DNA from: Pteria penguin
Taxonomy: Eukaryota; Mollusca; Bivalvia; Pterioida; Pteriidae
Reading direction: 5' to 3'
Assembly: GCA_035048485.1 (NCBI GenBank)
Contig: CM068583.1
Span: 61,872,306-61,936,305 of the forward strand
Length of the DNA: 64,000 nt
Under the pieces are notes generated by a model. The model saw nothing but the letters and a program-made list of their open reading frames with translations. It was not told the DNA's origin and did no database searches. Each line of letters begins with the position of its first letter. Positions within the stretch are counted from its first letter, which is position 1. Made by a program: the position numbers and the translations under genes. Shown here piece after piece: positions 30,767 through 41,974 of the stretch.

Positions 30767-31030
30767 CTATCATGGCTCAGTGGATGATGTATTCGGCTTA
30801 CGACCGAGAGGTCCCGAGTTCGGCTCCTGCCGTGGGCACACCATTGTCCTATCTTTCAGATGAGGCAGTTAAAATCAAAGTCCCGTGTCACGGTAGACAC
30901 GGCATGTAAAAAGATCACTCGCTGCTTTGGATGAGTCACTTGCAAAGGTATAAAGTTCTATGCAATTCCATCACTATATACGTGAAATAATCGTGTAGTG
31001 ACGTAAAGCAATAATCAAACAATAAAGCAT
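30767..31030 (+). mobile_element. tRNA-derived SINE just downstream of cathepsin L
   Basis: A box TGGCTCAGTGG at 30773-30783 and B box GAGTTCGGCTCC at 30816-30827, spaced as in a tRNA head. The body contains GTCTACCGTGACACGGGACT in inverse form. The tail has CGTGTAGTGACGTAAAGC and AATAATCAAACAATAA. Confidence 0.78.
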
Positions 31031-31070
31031 CATGTTTTGACTTCCTTATTACTACCACCAACTAAGCAGT

Positions 31071-31190
31071 CATATCAATATTTCCAGTCCCTTGTCCATA
31101 TCAATATTTCCAGTCTCTTGTCCATATCAATATTTCCAGCCTCTTGTCCATATCAATATTTCCAGTCTCTTGTCCATATCAATTTGTTTC
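31071..31190. repeat. 26-bp tandem repeat, 4-5 copies
   Basis: The unit CCATATCAATATTTCCAGTC plus TCTTGT is nearly identical between copies. Confidence 0.9.
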
Positions 31191-31740
31191 TGTTGTATAA
31201 GCCCCGGATAAGCTTATTTTACAGTGTTGATACCAAATACATCAAACCAATACATTGATGTATTGATGATTAAAAATGTACAAAACAGAATACTAAACAA
31301 GAGACCCAAATGGGTCTATTTCGCTCACCTGAGTACAATGTCTTCATTCACAAACAGAAATTTGCAGATGAATATATTCTCTGACTTATTATGTTTTGAC
31401 ATCAAATAAAACAAGACAATAACACTGACGAAAACGTGTGATACAGGTAAAGATCTATGCAGTCACTCTGAAGAGAAGGTTTAACAAAGTAGCGTTCCAT
31501 CTGAAGCCCATGTGGGTCCACCCTGGATCCACCCCTCAACAAATCTGGTCGAAAACTACAACATTGTAGACGACCTTGCGTACCTGAGTACTTTACACGT
31601 ACATGTACTTGATTTCAGTAAGATCTGTAATTATGCGAGAGAAGTCCGTCAAAGTTTTTAATTACATACTAATAATACACCCCCTCCCCCTTTTTTTACG
31701 CATTTAATCAAAGGACTGAAGGTCCTGAGTGACACTAATT
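31191..31740. other. Non-coding; bivalve-type GACCCAAATGGGTC motif
   Basis: Around 31300-31340 is AAACAAGAGACCCAAATGGG followed by TCTATTTCGCTCACCTGAG, with a short palindrome. I recall similar text as a dispersed repeat in bivalve genomes, but cannot check. Otherwise no feature. Confidence 0.4.
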
Positions 31741-32016
31741 TGATTGATTGATTGATTTTTGTTTAACGTCACACCACGAATATTTCACGTATATGGTGAC
31801 GGCATCTGCCTGATGGGGGGATACAAATTTTGACCTTTGCAACGGACCCACCCGAAGCAGTGAGGGATCTTTAACGTGTCATGCATACCACGACACGGGG
31901 CCTCGGTTTTTACTATCTCATCCGAAGGACAGGACACCGGCACGACCAGAGCGGGAATCGAACTCCGGCCTCCCGATCAGGATTCCAGCGCGAAACCACT
32001 AGGCCACGCCGGCTTG
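31741..32016 (-). mobile_element. tRNA-derived SINE, apparently full length
   Basis: On the minus strand: A box TGGCCTAGTGGT (31995-32006), B box GAGTTCGATTCCC (31953-31965), then a 3' body with GGATGAGATAGTAAAAACCG and a tail GTGTGACGTTAAACAAAAATC followed by repeated AATC. Layout and tail fit molluscan tRNA SINEs; the exact family was not assigned. Confidence 0.85.
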
Positions 32017-33112
32017 ACACTCATTTGAAGATGAAGAGAAATTAGTGTTATCAATAGTATTAATTCAGGACTAGTTTCATTCTTAGAATTAATGGCACAA
32101 ATTCAAAATGACTCTTGAATCATTACTGAGCTATTTAAATAAATTTTCTTTTAATGAAACAAAAGTGAAGTGGGGATAATTATACGAAGCATGCATTCAA
32201 GCCATTAGCGCAAATTTGGGGGTTTTCACACACTGTTTATTCGAGGTGACTTGGCATACGGCCGAGTCAGAAGTCTTTTATCTTTACTAGTTTGTCGCAA
32301 AATGAGGTACCCTCTACAGGTTAACCAAATCACTCAAGTGGTAAAAATGTCACATGAAACAACCGAATCACATACTCTAGTGTGCATCCCAAAGATGAAT
32401 TATTGGTGCAAATTTTAGTACTTGTACTGTCTATAACTGAGATATTCATGCCCCAAACAGATTACCAAAAAGATTCAAACGGAAAAAGTATGTCAGTTAC
32501 AGCAAAATACGAAAGTAACTGGTGTCACATGACTATGGCACTAACAACAATGTACCACAGTGGACATTCACGGACCCCTGAAATTCAGAGGTGAGACAAG
32601 GTGCACCGAAAGAAGTGAGCGTCCCCTGTTTGGCTAGCCACACCCGCCGCGAATGTCCTTACACACAAACGAAACAACAATAATTCAACACTGTATATAT
32701 AAATGAATGTGAACAAACACTGTATAGAAAGTGTCAAAGCCACATAACATCAGGAAAAAGGTATAATAACACTTAAGTCAAACCCTCCGCGGGGAACTTG
32801 AAACATGTTTTCGAGTCTGCATCCAAAGATGAATAATTAGTTAGTGTAAGTTTGGTACTTGTAGCTTGTTCAGAATTGAGTTACCCCAAAAGGCTATCTA
32901 CAAATGTATGTCAATCAAGCCAGAGACATATATACATGTAAACATGTCTCTGCTCAAGCCGAGAAATCATGTCACATGCTGCATCCAAAGCATGCAGTCA
33001 AGTCTGTATCCCAAGATGTATGCTGCTTACAGCATTTGTAGTTTGTCCATAACCGAGTTTTCCAAACAGGTTAAACAGTTGCGGATGTCAGGCCTATAGC
33101 ACATCTAAACTA
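32017..33112. repeat. Diverged tandem units around CATCCAAAGATGAAT
   Basis: Three weakly similar blocks start near 32385, 32820 and 32998. Each has CATCCAAAGATG-like text, then GTACTTGTA, then a GAGTT/GAGAT stretch and an ACAGGTTA/AGGCTA block. Old duplications of unknown nature; no gene seen. Confidence 0.4.
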
Positions 33113-33645
33113 CCCTAAATACTTGAATATAATACGCACCCCAGTATAATACGCACCTATAAAATGACATCGAAAATCATGAAAAACGTCTTACTCCGTG
33201 TATAAATGTCAAAAGACTTCATATTTCTTAACTATTGCGGCCGTATCAGAAGTTTAAACTTTGTCCCAAATGACCGCTTCAAGAATGAACGTGCGTGTCC
33301 ACATAATTGCGTGAACTTACACGGAGATCGCCCATGCTTGTGACCATATAATAAAGAAAGAATGAATGAATGTTATCTGCAGACATAGTCCAATATAAGT
33401 ACAATTCTTTTTAATCTAGTAGTCTTATGATAGGAAGCCAAGCTGTCCATACTCGTGCCGTTACATTCAAGTAATTTCACCTGTTGCGTAACTATCAATT
33501 AACCAATCAACACTAGATCAGCGTATCATCTGTACAATCTGCTACAGCGCAAGTCTCCTATTGTATTCATTTGAATTGCACGCTGTAGACATTATTCCTG
33601 TTACCGCATTGGGCATTTACTACGGATAACAAACAGTATACAGAC
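33113..33645. mobile_element. Left part of a TA-flanked DNA transposon
   Basis: The end TAAATACTTGAATATAATAC plus GCACC (33113-33137) is the inverse of GTGCGTATTATATTC and GAGTATTTA at 43314-43369. Both ends are bordered by TA, as in Tc1/mariner/pogo elements. No transposase frame remains in this 530-bp part or in the right part (43123-43371). Confidence 0.65.
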
Positions 33646-34958
33646 ATTCTTCTCTTTACTACATATAACAAACACAATATACGAATTTGCCCGACGTGCG
33701 TTTTACTGCCGGTGTAAGATAGAATTTGGACCCCCCCCCCCATTGAATATTGACCCCGGGTCCATATTCAATGGATTTTTCGTTGAATTATGACCCGCCT
33801 TGGCCGTTGAATTTTGATCACGCTGTTGAATTTTGACACCAATTTGAGTCAAAATTCCACGGATAAAAAATCCGCCGACAGGTCCAAATTCCACGTTGTA
33901 TCATGACCCCGGGTCATAATTTAACATTGAATAATGACCCGGGTCATTATTCAACGTGAAATATTGACCCGGGTCATAATTCAACGTGGAATATTGACCC
34001 GGGTCATAATTCAACGTGAAATCATGACCCTACCTACCTGCCCTTTAAAAGATGTCATTGTGTACTTAAACCGACATAAAGACGCATATATTTGATCAAA
34101 GACAAGTAGGTTAAGAGTTCAGATATTGCGAAGTATATTAACTTAGATATGACTCGGGTCATAATTTAACATTGGATAATGATCCGGGTCATAATTCAAC
34201 GTTGAATAATGACCCGGGTCATAATTCAACGTTGAAATGTGACTGTTCCTATATGTAGATATTAAAATTCAAGTACATGTACAAAAATAAAATTGGAACA
34301 CCGTTTATTATAGAGAATGACACGAGAAATATATTTTACCGATTAATTGCGTAAAATTAAAGAAAGAAAAACAAATTAACATTTTAAAATGGCATCACAA
34401 GTGAAATATCATAGATTTTGGTATTTTTTCTGGACGTATTTAAAAAATTTTGGCACAATAAAACTATTGCGACAATTGAAAGACAAAATCGATAGAGTTC
34501 ATTCCTAATAAACATGAGGCCAAGAGGATATAAATCGTTCACTTCAGTACCGTAAGCAAATGTGCAAAATATGCCAATTAAGATAAAGAATACAAGAAAG
34601 AATTTTGTATTTTATTTATTTATTTTTTTTTTTTTTACAATTTTTAGATAGTTCCGATGCATTTCGTAAATTGTCGTCGGCATCTGATTCTGCTGCTGCA
34701 AAGAAAAAAAAAAGAGTTGCCAAGAGCTGCCTATTCTGCAACCTATACTGTCCCCATCTCCTGGTTCCACCCCTGAAGCGAACTAACTGACATTAACAAA
34801 CATGGTGGGGACTTTGGTTATTTGCTTTCTGTGAAGTGTCGTTGAACTCACTGCAGTGGTTTCAGACAGGAAGTAGACAAATAGAAAAGTTATATGACGG
34901 ACGACGGATGGAGAGATCACAAAATAGGTTATCTGAGCATTCGACTCGATCAGGTACG

Positions 34959-36562
34959 AAAGCCTATTGAGCTCAGGTCAAAAAAATATTTTTCGCGAAA
35001 TAACGCGAAACTTTCGCGACATAACGCGAAACATTTGCGAAATAACGCGAAACATGAGGTAACGGTCAAGGTAACAAGGTCATTTACCTAGGGTTTCATT
35101 AATAGTTATTATACCTCAATCTTAGTGTATCATGTATCATTCTTGCATGTCAATACAGTTCATGTAACATTGCCTTTGAGTAGTCCACGTGATTGACCTA
35201 ACATTCACTGTTACCTAATCACGTGATCAAGTAACAGTCAATGTTACTCAATCACGTAACTGAAACCGACAACCACTGTTGTAAATATCAGTTTGATGCA
35301 GTTTTCGGTATAATAAAATAAATATCATATGGCAGTTCGGGTAACAGTGATATTGTCAACCCTTGAAACAGAATGTCACCCACGGCTTGCGCCTCCGGTG
35401 ACATTCGTTTCACGGGGTGACAATATCACTGTTACCCGAAATGCCATATGATATTTATATAATAGCATACCAAATATGAGGCAAATTTCTCTAGTTATGC
35501 TGAATTTATGATCAATATTTATGTGGCGGACATATAGACAGGAAAAACCTCTCTCCGATTATTATACCCCTCCCCACCGCAAACGAAGTTTGGGGAGTAT
35601 ATAGGAATCACTCTGTCCGTCCGTCTGTCTGTCCGGTTAAGAACTTTTTAAAAGTGAATTTCTCGGGAAGTTTAAGTGCTATCTTGATCAAACTTGCACC
35701 AGTGATGTACTATGGGATGTTAAATTGGATGCATGCTAGCCTGCGGATGCTGTGCTAGACCTACATTTTCCGCTTGAGTGACCCGGTTAAGAAGTTTGTG
35801 AAATGTCAATTTCTGATAAAGTACAAGTGCTTTCTCAACCAAACTTGCACCAGTGATGTATTCTGGGATGCTGAATTGGATGCATGCTGCAGATGCTGCA
35901 TCTGACCTTAATTTTATGCTTCATTGACTCTGGATAAAAGCAGGGTTTAGGTCTGTGTAACTACATTGGTTGCCCCGGGGGTATTAATTTCTTTAGGACA
36001 GCTCTAGTTTGATCAAGGGAATAAAAAAGATCAAGATGTTTTGAAATGTATACATTTTAAAAGGTTGCATTTCCATCGTATCTGACCACAGAACTTTTAG
36101 TTTAAAACATACTGAACACATAAACTGTCTATTATGGCTAGTAAAATGTATGGTAAACCAATTTGAAATATCCTCAATTATTTAGAGAGTTCTCTAATTA
36201 AATAGAGTGCTCTCAATATCACTTGAAGAGCTCTGAAATAGAATTAGAGTTGAAACGGAAATGTGACCTTTTAAAATGTATAAATTTTCACAACATCTTG
36301 ATCGTTTATTCCCTTGACCAATAATCGGAGAGAGGTTTGTCCTGTCTATATATCCGCCACATAAATATTAATCATAAATTCAACATAACTATAGAATATT
36401 GCCTCATACTTGGTATGCTATCTTAGGTAAATGACTTTGTTACCTTGACCGTTACCTTAAGTTTCGCGTTATATTGCGAAAGTTACGCATTATATCGCGA
36501 ATGTTTCGCGTTATATCGCGAAAAATATTTTTTTACCTACGAAAATGAGCTCAATAGGCCTT
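34959..36562. mobile_element. Element with long inverted arms, TTTCGCGTTA repeats
   Basis: The left arm (34959-35090 and 35464-35562) is the inverse of 36319-36562, both starting CCTATTGAGCTC. Each arm has four spaced copies of GCGAAAC/TTTCGCG near its outer end. The centre holds CCCCTCCCCACCGCAAACGA and GTTGCCCCGGGGGTATTA, text that I associate with bivalve repeats. It lies inside the larger TIR element. Confidence 0.72.
35319..35458. repeat. Hairpin insertion inside the left arm
   Basis: An approximately 60-bp inverted repeat, TAAATATCATATGGCAGTTC ... CATATGATATTTA, with GGGTAACAGTGATATTGTCA in each arm. It is part of a 373-bp block (35091-35463) that interrupts the arm of the previous element. 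Confidence 0.75.
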
Positions 36563-37387
36563 TGTAATCAAGAGAACACTTAAACTTCCCGCTTTTTACG
36601 CTAAGGAATTCAGTAATTGCGCGCACTTTTTCAATTATATATTGCGCACTAATTTAATTTTTGCGCACACTGATCCAATTATTGTGCACAAAATTACGAC
36701 CTCAAACCGAGTCCGTGTTCTTGCACGCACAGATTGATTGTTCTCTATACCTTGTGGTATCTGAATCTGAATAAATGCAGACACTAATTAACAGAAACTG
36801 AAATATGTTTCAATTATTGCGCCCACAAAAAAAATTCTGTTCGCACTAATTTAACAATTATTACACATACGTATTCAATGAGTGCATATAAGAATTCAAT
36901 TAGAGAGCTCTCTAATTTTAATCTAATAGAGAAGTCTTTATTTGAATTATTGTGCGCCATATTTGTGCCCAATAATTAAATAAGTACGTACAATAATTAA
37001 AGCGCGCAACAAGTGAATTATTGCGTTCACTAGATGTTTGAGTTTCTGTTAACTTGGTGTTCCATAAACAATGTCTATGTAGTGCCCAGTAGGCTATACT
37101 CAGATATTGTGCGTGAATTAATCAATATCAGGGAACGTTTTCCATGTCATACAACCCGTTTACTTCGTCGGGACAAGTTTCTATATACATGTACATGAAT
37201 GCAAACTTTACACTCGGTTGTAAAAATAAAAATAAATACGAGTATTTGCAGTGTGTCTGCATGTCTCTGCAAAAATTGTTACGTTGTGGCATTTTAAGCG
37301 TAATTTGCTGATGAATTGACCGAGGAAGTCCCATAGCAACAAAATCATTATCCGCCATCTTGGCTTTCTCGCTACTAGAAGTTACAG
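36563..37387. other. TIR element interior rich in TTGCGCAC
   Basis: Scattered ATTGCGCAC/TTGCGCACA motifs spaced 20-40 bp between 36610 and 37030, mostly next to AATTA. No coding potential. The rest shows nothing recognisable. Confidence 0.4.
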
Positions 37388-37475
37388 GTCACGGTCCACT
37401 AGTCCGAAGGTTCACTAGTCCGAAGGTCCACTCGTCCGAAGGTCCACCAGTCCGAAGGTCCACCAGTCCGACAGT
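37388..37475. repeat. 15-bp tandem repeat GTCCGAAGGTCCACC
   Basis: Five or so copies of AGTCCGAAGGTCCAC, within the TIR element. Confidence 0.88.
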
Positions 37476-38173
37476 CAATTAAACAAAACGCCCACGTTGG
37501 CCTATATGTGCTCGTGTGGGGTCATAATTCAACGGCGGGTCAAAATTTTATCCGTGGGTAGGGTCGTAATACAATGACCCCCCGTCTCTAGGGTCACAAT
37601 TCAACATGAAAAATCTGTGGAATCTTGATCACAGTCCGTTGAATTTAGACCCGGTGGGTCTAAATTTAATGGGGTCCAAATTCAATCCTACACCGGCGTT
37701 TATAATAGATTTTGATCATACAACAATATCATTATTCAGTATAGATGTCGCACACAATACCGGTACATGAAAATAAATATATAATCATTTCATAATCATA
37801 TACATATATGCTATCAAAAATTAATAATTGCCAGTATTCTTCACGGATATTCATGACCGGCCAGGAAAACCATAGATAAAAAAAAAACAAGTAAAAATTC
37901 TCTATGTAAACCTGTATCTGTTGCCTGTGCAATTCCGCACGAATGTCATGGCATCTAGATTACGTAAGTGACAGACCTCACAGCGGCAAATAAAAATACA
38001 ATAAACAAACAAAAATATTTCGATACCCGAAACAAAAATTAACTGCACGAAGATCGGGCCTAGAATGACTATTACTTTACTGTCACATGACTCCCAGATA
38101 CTCACGTCACGTGAGTACGATACACGAAACACACCTTGGATATTTCGAAACTATCAGAAAAATGATTCCCGCT

Positions 38174-38759
38174 AACTGTGCTCCGCTTCTGGCTGACATA
38201 TTCCTTTACTCATACGAAGCTGAGTTCATTCAGTCTTTGCTTTCGCAAGGAAAAAAACCAATTGGCTCTTGGCTTCAATTTTACTTACAGATATATAGAT
38301 GACTTGCTTTCAATTAATAATCCTTCATTCGCGGATTACCTTAGCATCATCTATCCAAGTGAACTGGAGATCAAAGAAAACACAGAAAATAGTAATTCTA
38401 CTTCGTATTTAGATATTATGTTGTCTTTCGACATTAATGGTCAATTGAACACCTCACTCTATGACAAATGTGACGATTTCAATTTCGCTATCACAAACTC
38501 TCCTTTCATAAGTAGCAACATTCCATCATCGCCCGCATACGGCGTATTCATGTCTCAGTTAATACGTTATTCCAGAGCATGTTCAAATTACAATGACTTT
38601 GTTCTGAGGGCTAGACGACTTTCAGTTAAGCTGCTCAACCAGGGTTATATATGTGCTAGACTAGCAACGTCACTGAGGAAGTTCTACGGTCGTTACGAGA
38701 CTCTTATTACTCCATATGATATCTCGTTATCCAGACTTTTAAATGATATTCTGGACTGA
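38174..38759 (+). pseudogene. PLE type 1 RT palm and thumb
   Basis: After one frameshift at the A-run near 38252 the frame is open to TGA at 38757-38759. It reads FTYRYIDDLLSINN, SNSTSYLDIMLSFD, DDFNFAITNSPFISSNIPS, SPAYGVFMSQLIRYSRACS and RLSVKLLNQGYICARL. The lack of other damage suggests a young copy. Confidence 0.87.
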
Positions 38760-39086
38760 GACCGATTCCGATCACTTTACACAGATTTGACACATTCTAT
38801 ACTAGAAGGTTACCTACTTCGACTTCTCCATATATATATATATACATATGGAATTCACACGATTTGACTCTTTCTACGGGGTATATGTGGCGGGTGTTGC
38901 TAGCAAGCAGGAGATGCTCACTCTCCCCGGGCACCTGATTTCACTCCATCACAGGGGTTCACATATGCCCTTCAAGTAGACATATTTTGTTATTTTCCAT
39001 TTGTTTTTCATTTTCACTGATTTTGTATGTCCTATGGTTTCATGATTTTTGGACTTGTGGTTTGGATTTATCCATCATCTTTACAT
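38174..39086 (+). mobile_element. PLE type 1, 5' truncated, in the Ngaro A2 repeat
   Basis: It begins inside the palm (NCAPLLADIFLYSYEAEF) and ends TCCATCATCTTTACAT. The host text GATTCCCGCT / TTACTACGAAA on either side is continuous in the A1 copy, so the empty site is known. No target duplication beyond one or two bases. Confidence 0.9.
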
Positions 39087-39110
39087 TACTACGAAAGGCG
39101 GGAATATTTT

Positions 39111-39170
39111 ATTCTTCTCTTTACTACATATAACAAACACAATATATGAATTTGCCGGACGTGCGTTCTA
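39111..39170 (-). repeat. Ngaro B1 repeat
   Basis: ATTCTTCTCTTTACTACATA onwards for 60 bp, identical to 33646-33705 (B2) except at three or four positions. Confidence 0.85.
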
Positions 39171-39273
39171 GATACATCAAAAAGTTAGGGAAAGAATGTC
39201 GATGATTATTAATAAGTTAACAACCATATGAACAAGTTCACATTTCGAAAAATATATATATACAAAATGTAAG

Positions 39274-40230
39274 TTATAAATTTAAAGACTTTGTAACAGA
39301 CAATCTAAATGTAAGAGACTCAGCTATGTAGCCGTCCTTTGCGGACTCCGACCTCCATCTACCATGACGTTTCCAACAACGCTCGTTCACTTGAGCGTTA
39401 GCAGCTGCAGTAGCCATCACCAACAACAAGCCGCAAACTACTTATCAAACACACTCTACATCTAGTGTAACTCAAAGATTTGTTCTTATAGATTAAACTA
39501 CATTTACCTCTAGACTTGAACATAGGCCGAAAAAGAAAATAATTTGATGAATTATCAATATGTGCTTTGTCAAAATATTTTTATATCATACAATATGGGC
39601 AAGCAGATGACTCTCCCTTAGCTACGACTACAGAATCTCCTAACCTATATTGATCAGTTTTACTTTTTTGTATATACAAAGAAAAGTGATCATCAGAAAA
39701 AGTAACATCATTGCATTTTAAAGAAATAAGCTCGTCAAAACGCAAGAATGCGGCAATTGCTACAAGAATCATTGTCAAATCTCTAATGATCAACAAATCA
39801 TCTGCATGAATAAACATGTCACATAAACGGATAAGATGATCGACTGTGACTGGCTCCTTTTTGGAAATCTTATTAGACGCATGTCTTTTCGCTGTTTCCA
39901 CCAGATTATTAACAAATGAATTTTGTGTCGGATCTGTATGACCATGGAGCTCATGCAAAAACTTGATAGAGTATTTCGTTGCAGAAATAACACTAAACGA
40001 GGCGGATTAATCCGATAAATGAGTAATATATCAAGCAACTTGTATTGGGATAGCTGGTATCGGAATAAAACTTTTTCTTCTACAAAAATCCTCCCATTTT
40101 CGAAAATAATTGAAATACTTTGCCATGGTATTATCGCTTCTGCACATTAACATATATTTACACATGTTGTCACATAAGTGAGAATCAGAATCCGGATCGC
40201 CTCCACTTTGCCTATATGACTGCAGTATGG
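39274..40230 (-). pseudogene. Ngaro-type tyrosine recombinase
   Basis: The N-terminal core-binding part reads MAKYFNYFRKWEDFCRRK and KYSIKFLHELHGHTDPTQNS, with stops near 40035 and 40015. The catalytic domain follows: FLRFDELISLKCNDV (first Arg), YIQKSKTDQYRLGD (Lys), a SLR remnant of HxxR in a shifted frame, then ATAAANAQVNERCWKRHGRW (second His) and SAKDGYIAES (nucleophile Tyr). Stop at 39274-39276. YR replaces integrase in this order of elements. Frameshifts near 39580 and 39400 inactivate it. Confidence 0.85.
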
Positions 40231-40279
40231 TAGATTTTAATCTTTAACCTAATAAAGCAGAACTGAGAATTAAAGCATG

Positions 40280-41974
40280 TCAAGCAAAACTTAATCTAAA
40301 TGCCGCTAACTCAAATTCGAGCGGTTTTCCAAACACCCCATTCTTACCCCTACCTTGTATGGTACAAAAACGACCCAAATAAAAAGGTTTTGATATTGTA
40401 CTTGATTTTGCATGTAGTAAAGGCCAATGAGGTGCTGAAAACCAACATGGCACAACTAATGTGCCGTTAACCGTATCATTTTTTACCTTTGACAAAACTT
40501 TGCAAATCAAACGAGGAGGTGGCACAAGCCAATTATTCTCATGTGACCACACAAAACTAAATGCATCTACCCCTCTTGTACCCGTACACCACCAACGAGA
40601 AGTAAAATTTTTGCACTTCGTATTATAATCAGTTGCAAATCTGTCAAAAGAATGCGGACCCCAAAATTTGTATAAGATGTTGAATACCAAAGGGGATATT
40701 TGCCAATCATCGCTATCACAACAGCGACTTAAAAAATCAGAATGAATATTCAAATTTCTAGAAACCCAAAACGTATTCATACTAATATTATTTTTCTCAC
40801 ATTCTGAGTGAATATCAAGAGCAATTTTATGCAAATCAACTTTCTTACTACCAACTTTTAAAATATGTTTGACATTTCTGTTATCAGAAAACCACTTTAT
40901 GGTTTGCCCTTCCAGGCATGAACTGAGAGAGTTTAAAACTCGACTCACCGCAACTAGCTCTCTCCATGTAGAGCTCTTTGTTGCCTCAGAGGGCGACCAA
41001 CTGCCCAGCACCTCTGAACCACAGTGATCTCCGATATATCCACCGTAACCGGTATCTGAAGCATCACTGTATACAACAAAAGTGTTAACATCATCAGGAA
41101 TTAAAGACTTGCCATTCAATTTCACGGCGTTTTCTCGCCAGAACACCAACTCATCAAAAGCACTTTTGTCAATTAAAACTGGGGCATCCCAACTAGCCCT
41201 TGTTTGCAAAGAAACGAAATATCGACCTAGTTCTTAAACGCACTATAGTACCAAATGCAATTTGCATAGAAATAATTTGACCCGCTACCGCGGCGAGTGT
41301 TCGAGTGGCGATACACACCTGTGAATGACACACTTGATTGATCAAATGATCCAGTGAGTTTAACAAAACGAATCACTCTATCGTGACATATTTGTACTCT
41401 ACCTGCATTCATATCCCAGCAGCACCCTAACCAGGAGATAGTTTGAGTAGGTTGCCATGTACACTTATCTTCAGCAATGAGAAAACCCAGGTTCAGTAAA
41501 TCAGACTTTATCCGCTCACTAAGGGCAGTTGCTTCAGCAAGAGTACTTGCCCCTACCAAGCCGTCATCCAGATACATGATTACCTTGAAATCGTTATCTC
41601 TCCAATACTTAATAACAGACCTTGTAACCTTAGTAAATATATGTGCAGCGCTACTTACCCCGAAAAGCAACACGTTGAAAACAAAGTATCTTTTATGACC
41701 ACAAAATTTCCAGGAAAATCCTAGATACTGCCTATGCTTTTCATCAATTTCTATATGATGATAAGCAGACTTGAGATCAAATGAAAATAACCAATCTCCC
41801 TGCTCGAAAATGTGACGAGCAATAGAACCATCTTCTAATCTAAACTTGAATTTGAACAAAGATTTATGTGTCTACAATCTAAAACAAGTCTAGCCTTACC
41901 TGATCTGTTAAAAGCAACAGTAAGCGGATTCACCACTGTAGGGACATCATTCATCTCAGAGACACAGGCATTAT
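40280..41974 (-). pseudogene. Ngaro-type reverse transcriptase and RNase H
   Basis: The RT starts near 41970 (NPLTVAFNRSGKARLVLDCR), shifts frame near 41865, then reads FSFDLKSAYHHIEIDEKHRQ, LLFGVSSAAHIFTK and VIMYLDDGLVGAS (catalytic YLDD). Another shift near 41300 leads to the connection and RNase H: FVVYSDASDTGYGGYIG, STWRELVAVSRVL, KWFSDNRNVKHIL and SRNLNIHSDFLSR. All catalytic acidic residues are legible. The two shifts make the copy non-autonomous. Confidence 0.87.

Larger units (their letters stand above)
33708..37697. mobile_element. TIR DNA element with GACCCGGGTC subterminal repeats
   Basis: The left end GCCGGTGTAAGATAGAATTT is the inverse of AAATTCAATCCTACACCGGC at the right end. 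Inside both ends, units of GACCCGGGTCATAATTCAAC recur: at least nine at 33740-34240 and several diverged ones at 37510-37690. No transposase was found; the body hosts another inverted-repeat element. The superfamily is not known to me. Confidence 0.72.

Noticed and set aside
31950..32010. tRNA gene from A and B boxes
   Set aside because: No cloverleaf closes around the boxes, and they head a 275-bp SINE with its characteristic tail. The same applies at 30773 and 27214.
34605..34790. Small ORF at 34605 and other ORFs of 60-80 codons in the TIR element
   Set aside because: No known domain; low-complexity start; lies in non-coding transposon DNA.
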